A stretch of 64,000 nt of DNA from Mycolicibacterium rhodesiae NBB3 (lineage in GTDB: Bacteria > Actinomycetota > Actinomycetes > Mycobacteriales > Mycobacteriaceae), in contig NC_016604.1 in NCBI RefSeq assembly GCF_000230895.2, positions 5,518,001 through 5,582,000 of the forward strand, written 5' to 3'. The position numbers and the translations under genes are program-made. Below the pieces are notes generated by a model. That model was given only the letters and a program-made list of their open reading frames with translations, was not told the DNA's origin and searched no databases. Shown here one piece after another: positions 60,799-64,000 of the stretch (position 1 is the stretch's first letter; each line of letters opens with the position of its first letter).

Positions 60799-61839
60799 TC
60801 AGCGGATCGATTGCAACTGCCTTGTCGCCATTTCAACCGGGTGATCGGCCAGGTTCGTCGCCTCGCCGAGGAGCTCACCCAACTGCAACGGATATACGGT
60901 CTCGCCCTTGGCGACCAGCTCGGCGATCATTGTCTCATCGCACCAGCGGTAGCCGTGAATCGTGCGCCGCTCCAGGTCGTTGTGACCGCTCGTCGAGGGT
61001 TCGAAACGGTCGGTCCGGTAGACGAAGAATTTCTCCTCGCTGCGGATGAGCCCGCCGTTGAACTCGAATACCGCATTGCGACGCCACACCGGTCCAATCA
61101 GATCCGCGGAGCTGACTCGCAAGCCCGTTTCCTCGGCGATCTCGCGCGCGGCGGCGTCGGCGAGCGCCTCCCCCGGTTCGACGGCTCCGCCGACGGTGAA
61201 CCACCAGATAGGTGCATCTGTGACCGCGGGGTCGGAGCCGCGAAACAGCAACACCGCACCGTCGCGGTCGAGCAGGACGACCCGCGCCGAGACGCGTTGG
61301 CCGGCAGCGCGCGCGGCCTCTTCGGATGCCGCGGCGCCGAGAGCCCGCTCGGCGATCTCGAAATAGGTGGGTAATGCAGCGGTTCCACCGAGCCGCAGCA
61401 TCCGCACCACGGGGCGCTCGCGCAGCGCGAGAGTGTCACGCACCGCGTCGTTGTGGAATCGGCGGGCCAGTAACACCCGCGCCTCGGCGTCGGCCAGTTC
61501 GGCGACCAGCGCCAGCGGCAGCGTGGTCGGGTCAACCAACGCCAGCGCCGCGGACAGTTCGTTCTCGGCGGCTTCGCGCCGATCCCGCGGCGACCGTTCA
61601 GCGACGTCGGCCAACGCGGCGAGACGTTTACCCGCCGGCGCCCCGCCATACGAGTCGACGGCCACCGCACGTGCCACCACCGCCCGACGTGCCAGGACGC
61701 CGTCGAGGGCCTGCCACGACAGGTCGTAACGCACATGCAGCCGGTCCAGCCGGTTGGCGGTCTGAAACGCCCAGGCGCCGATCAGCAGCAGGGCGACGAG
61801 CAGCAGCGCCAGCGATATCGAGACGATCCACGTGGTCAA
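60799..61839 (-). CDS. Membrane-anchored NUDIX hydrolase
   Basis: This 346-residue protein has one N-terminal membrane helix (VSISLALLLVALLLIGAWAF), a long helical, Ala/Arg-rich middle part, and a C-terminal NUDIX domain. The NUDIX box is complete: GGAVEPGEALADAAAREIAEETGL spans it, with the REIAEE core. The substrate is probably a nucleoside diphosphate derivative. Start appears to be TTG, overlapping the pimA stop (TTGA). Its place in the PIM gene run suggests a membrane-associated nucleotide or sugar-nucleotide clean-up role, which is inference. Confidence 0.88.
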   Translation of the reverse strand: MTTWIVSISLALLLVALLLIGAWAFQTANRLDRLHVRYDLSWQALDGVLARRAVVARAVAVDSYGGAPAGKRLAALADVAERSPRDRREAAENELSAALALVDPTTLPLALVAELADAEARVLLARRFHNDAVRDTLALRERPVVRMLRLGGTAALPTYFEIAERALGAAASEEAARAAGQRVSARVVLLDRDGAVLLFRGSDPAVTDAPIWWFTVGGAVEPGEALADAAAREIAEETGLRVSSADLIGPVWRRNAVFEFNGGLIRSEEKFFVYRTDRFEPSTSGHNDLERRTIHGYRWCDETMIAELVAKGETVYPLQLGELLGEATNLADHPVEMATRQLQSIR

Positions 61840-63014
61840 CTGAGTCCTCTGGCCTTCGCGCGGAAGGATCCGGCAGCGCCCGCGGTACCGGCCACGCGCA
61901 CCTTGGCCCCGGCGCTCGCGACCGTCTCGTAAACCCGCATGATCTGGCCGGCAACCACCGACCAGTCGTAGCGGCGCACTGCGTCGGAAGCTGCCTCGAT
62001 GTAGCGCTTCCGGACTTTGTCGCTGTCCAGGACCTCGATCAACGCATCGGCCAGTTGTCCGGCGTCGTCGACGGGGACCAGTCGACCCGCGGCGCCGTCC
62101 ATCAACACCCGCCGGAACGCGTCCAGGTCGCTGGCGACCACGGCCGTGCCCGCCGCCATCGCCTCGACGAGCACGATGCCGAAGCTCTCCCCTCCAGTGT
62201 GGGGTGCGCAGTACACGTCGACACTGCGCAGCGCCGAAGCCTTCGCGGCGTCGTCGACTTGGCCGAGGAACCTCAGATGTTTCGCAAGTTTTCCCGCGGA
62301 TCGGCGCAGTTCGTCCTCGTCACCGCGGCCGACGATCAGCACCTCGACGTCCGCGAACCGCTCGACGAGACGCGGCAAGGCACGCAGCAGCACGGCCATA
62401 CCCTTGCGGGGCTCGTCGTAGCGCCCCAGGAACAGCACCGACTTGCCCGCCCGCGGATAGCCGTCCATCACAGGCGCCGACGCGAACGCGTCGACGTCGA
62501 CGCCGTTGGGAATCTCGACGGCGTCGCTGCCCAGCGACTCCACCTGCCAACGGCGCGCTAGGTCCGACACCGCGATACGGCCGACGATCTTCTCGTGCAT
62601 CGGTCGCAGAAGCGGCTCGAACACGCTGAGCGTCAACGACTTGGTCGTCGACGTGTGAAAGGTCGCGACGATCGGGCCCTCGGCGATGTTCAGCGCCAGC
62701 ATCGACAGGCTCGGCGCGTTGGGTTCGTGCAGATGCAACACATCGAACTCACCCTCGGCCAGCCAGCGCTTCACCATGCGGTGCGTGGCGGGTCCGAAAC
62801 GCAACCGGGCCACCGACCCGTTGTACGGGATCGGCACGGCCTTTCCGCCCGAGACCACATATTCGGGCAGTGACCCGTGTGCGTCGGACGACGTCGGCGC
62901 CAGCACGCTGACCACGTGCCCGCGCCCGTGCATCACCTCGGCGAGCTGCAGCACATGGGACTGCACCCCGCCGGGCACGTCGAACGAGTACGGGCACACC
63001 ATGCCGATGCGCAT
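61836..63014 (-). CDS. pimA: Phosphatidylinositol mannosyltransferase PimA
   Basis: This 392-residue GT4 (GT-B fold) enzyme adds the first mannose from GDP-mannose to phosphatidylinositol at the inner face of the plasma membrane. It opens with MRIGMVCPYSFDVPGGVQSH, has HLHEPNAPSLSMLAL, FLGRYDEPRKGMAVLL and the donor motif GGESFGIVLVEAMAAG. The start overlaps the upstream acyltransferase stop by one base. The longer open frame upstream is inside that gene. A C-terminal Ala/Gly-rich tail extends past the catalytic part. Confidence 0.95.
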   Translation of the reverse strand: MRIGMVCPYSFDVPGGVQSHVLQLAEVMHGRGHVVSVLAPTSSDAHGSLPEYVVSGGKAVPIPYNGSVARLRFGPATHRMVKRWLAEGEFDVLHLHEPNAPSLSMLALNIAEGPIVATFHTSTTKSLTLSVFEPLLRPMHEKIVGRIAVSDLARRWQVESLGSDAVEIPNGVDVDAFASAPVMDGYPRAGKSVLFLGRYDEPRKGMAVLLRALPRLVERFADVEVLIVGRGDEDELRRSAGKLAKHLRFLGQVDDAAKASALRSVDVYCAPHTGGESFGIVLVEAMAAGTAVVASDLDAFRRVLMDGAAGRLVPVDDAGQLADALIEVLDSDKVRKRYIEAASDAVRRYDWSVVAGQIMRVYETVASAGAKVRVAGTAGAAGSFRAKARGLS

Positions 63015-63943
63015 CAGGTCGCCCCGATTTTGGCGCGCCGTTCCTCCGACAGATCGGCCAGCCACTGCGGCTGCATCATGTGCCAGTCGGCGGGGTGCGC
63101 GGCGATGTTGCGCGCGAACCGGTTCGCCAGCTCTTGAGTGACCGCCGTGACGTCCTTCGAGCTGGTGTCCAGCGGTTCCTGCAGGTCGATGACGCAGTCG
63201 TCGCCGTCGTAGTAGACGTGCGCCGGGATCAGATGGGCGCCGGTGGTGATCGCCAATTTCGCCGGCCCCGCGGGCAGGCGTGTGCGTTCTCCGAAGAAGT
63301 CGACTTCCACTCCGGACCGGGTGAGGTCGCGGTCGGCCATCAGGCACACCATCTTGTTCTCGCGCAACCGCTCGGCGAGCAGCTCGAAAGGTGGGCGTTC
63401 GCCACCCGACGCCGGGAACACCTCGAACCCCAGGCTCTCCCGGTATGCGATGAAGCGGTTGTACAACGATTCCGGTTTCAGCCGCTCAGCCACCGTGGAG
63501 AACGTGCCGTGCTTGTAGACGAGCCACACGCCGGCCATGTCCCAGTTGCCGCTGTGCGGCAGCGCGATGATGCCGCCGCGGCCGGCGTCCATGGCCGCCT
63601 GCGGGCGGTGAGTTCCGATGCTGACCTCGTCGAAACGGCGGCCGACCGCGGCAAGATCCATCGTGGGCAACCGGAACGCCTCCCGCCAGTATCGGGCGTA
63701 GGAGGCAAGCGAAGCACGCATCAGCCCGTCCGGCACCCGGGCGGGCTCGACGCCGAGCACGCGGGCGAGGTTCTTGCGCAGTTGTTCGGGTCCCCCGCCG
63801 CGCGCGGCGTAGTGCGCACCGGCACCGAAGGTGTTGCGCGCCACCACCTCCGGCATCGCGCGGACAAGCCGCCAGCCCGCGGCGTAGCCCCAGTCCGCGA
63901 ACCTGCCACTCAACGAGGTGCCCAGATCCGACGGCGTCGTCAT
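63014..63943 (-). CDS. patA: Phosphatidylinositol mannoside acyltransferase
   Basis: This 309-residue enzyme, of the lipid A acyltransferase (LpxL-like) superfamily, acylates the mannose of phosphatidylinositol mannosides. The catalytic HX4D motif is in LPHSGNWDMAG. MADRDLTRSGVEVDFFGERT and the C-terminal PADWHMMQPQWL are family hallmarks. The start ATG overlaps the stop of the gene upstream (ATGA), and the stop overlaps pimA. The pgsA-patA-pimA order is that of mycobacteria and identifies it well. Confidence 0.93.
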   Translation of the reverse strand: MTTPSDLGTSLSGRFADWGYAAGWRLVRAMPEVVARNTFGAGAHYAARGGGPEQLRKNLARVLGVEPARVPDGLMRASLASYARYWREAFRLPTMDLAAVGRRFDEVSIGTHRPQAAMDAGRGGIIALPHSGNWDMAGVWLVYKHGTFSTVAERLKPESLYNRFIAYRESLGFEVFPASGGERPPFELLAERLRENKMVCLMADRDLTRSGVEVDFFGERTRLPAGPAKLAITTGAHLIPAHVYYDGDDCVIDLQEPLDTSSKDVTAVTQELANRFARNIAAHPADWHMMQPQWLADLSEERRAKIGAT

Positions 63944-64000
63944 GACTCGTCTCCCTGCGCCGCGGGCGCCTCCGGAGTCTCACCGCCGGTGTTTTCGGGT
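63940..64000 (-). CDS. pgsA: C-terminal end of phosphatidylinositol phosphate synthase, cut by the window
   Basis: Only the last 19 codons are inside the window: a polar Gly/Pro/Ala/Glu tail ending QGDES, then TGA overlapping the acyltransferase ATG. The frame is open to the edge. The identity rests on gene order (pgsA precedes the acyltransferase and pimA in mycobacteria), not on the few residues seen. Confidence 0.55.
   Translation of the reverse strand, partial: PENTGGETPEAPAAQGDES

Overview
This window is a GC-rich stretch of a mycobacterial chromosome. The best fit is a fast-growing Mycobacterium/Mycolicibacterium. The genus call rests on a conserved gene order that I recognise from the M. 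tuberculosis Rv2578c-Rv2612c region: an Rv2578c-type radical SAM gene, hisS, a glyoxalase-II-like gene, ppiB, rel, apt, a peptide-binding lipoprotein, secF-secD-yajC, gabT, a fadD9/car carboxylic acid reductase, ruvB-ruvA-ruvC, yebC, pdxT-tesB-pdxS, a NUDIX gene, pimA, a PIM acyltransferase and the end of pgsA. An MmpS-like protein, a mycofactocin-type dehydrogenase and phosphatidylinositol mannoside genes point the same way. No rRNA, tRNA, CRISPR array or prophage was seen.

Layout. Positions 1-9.9 kb hold accessory metabolism: a truncated carboxylesterase, a zinc metallopeptidase, a small hydrolase/DinB/dehydrogenase run, and a TetR-centred lipid module (thioesterase, TetR, amidohydrolase, two overlapping acyl-CoA dehydrogenases). 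The TetR module carries two copies of the same operator, GGTAA-NGTCG-TTACC. An IS110-family insertion sequence follows (about 9.9-11.2 kb); its transposase is preceded by a long structured leader. From 11.4 to 14.2 kb lie the radical SAM gene with a perfect LexA (SOS) box, a glycosyltransferase and a membrane protein. A 0.76 kb non-coding gap then leads to a secreted protein with a collagen-like Gly-X-Y tail, followed by an MmpS-like secreted protein.

From 17.2 to 22.0 kb lies a complete urea-type ABC importer operon (urtABCDE). From 22 to 27.6 kb are accessory enzymes, a PAS-GGDEF diguanylate cyclase and an MFS protein whose reading frame runs 357 nt into the antisense 3' end of hisS. From 27.3 to 39.7 kb is the conserved translation/stringent-response/secretion block, with a tandem pair of secreted cyclophilins. 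From 39.8 to 49 kb comes an amine/aldehyde block: gabT, an aminobutyraldehyde-type dehydrogenase, a MarR-controlled alpha/beta protein whose nucleophile is replaced by alanine, and a 1166-residue carboxylic acid reductase. From 49 to 51.7 kb is ruvCAB, again with an SOS box.

The right end (51.7-64 kb) has a mechanosensitive channel, YebC, a TetR/CocE-hydrolase pair sharing a 44-bp palindromic control region, an acyl-CoA dehydrogenase behind a perfect 22-bp palindrome, the pyridoxal phosphate synthase genes pdxT/pdxS with a thioesterase between them, and the PIM genes running into pgsA at the window edge. I did not find a clear, wholly new defence or biosynthetic system. The strongest unexplained signals are the IS110 leader RNA candidate, the orphan and paired palindromic operators, the collagen-like secreted protein and the MFS/hisS antisense overlap.
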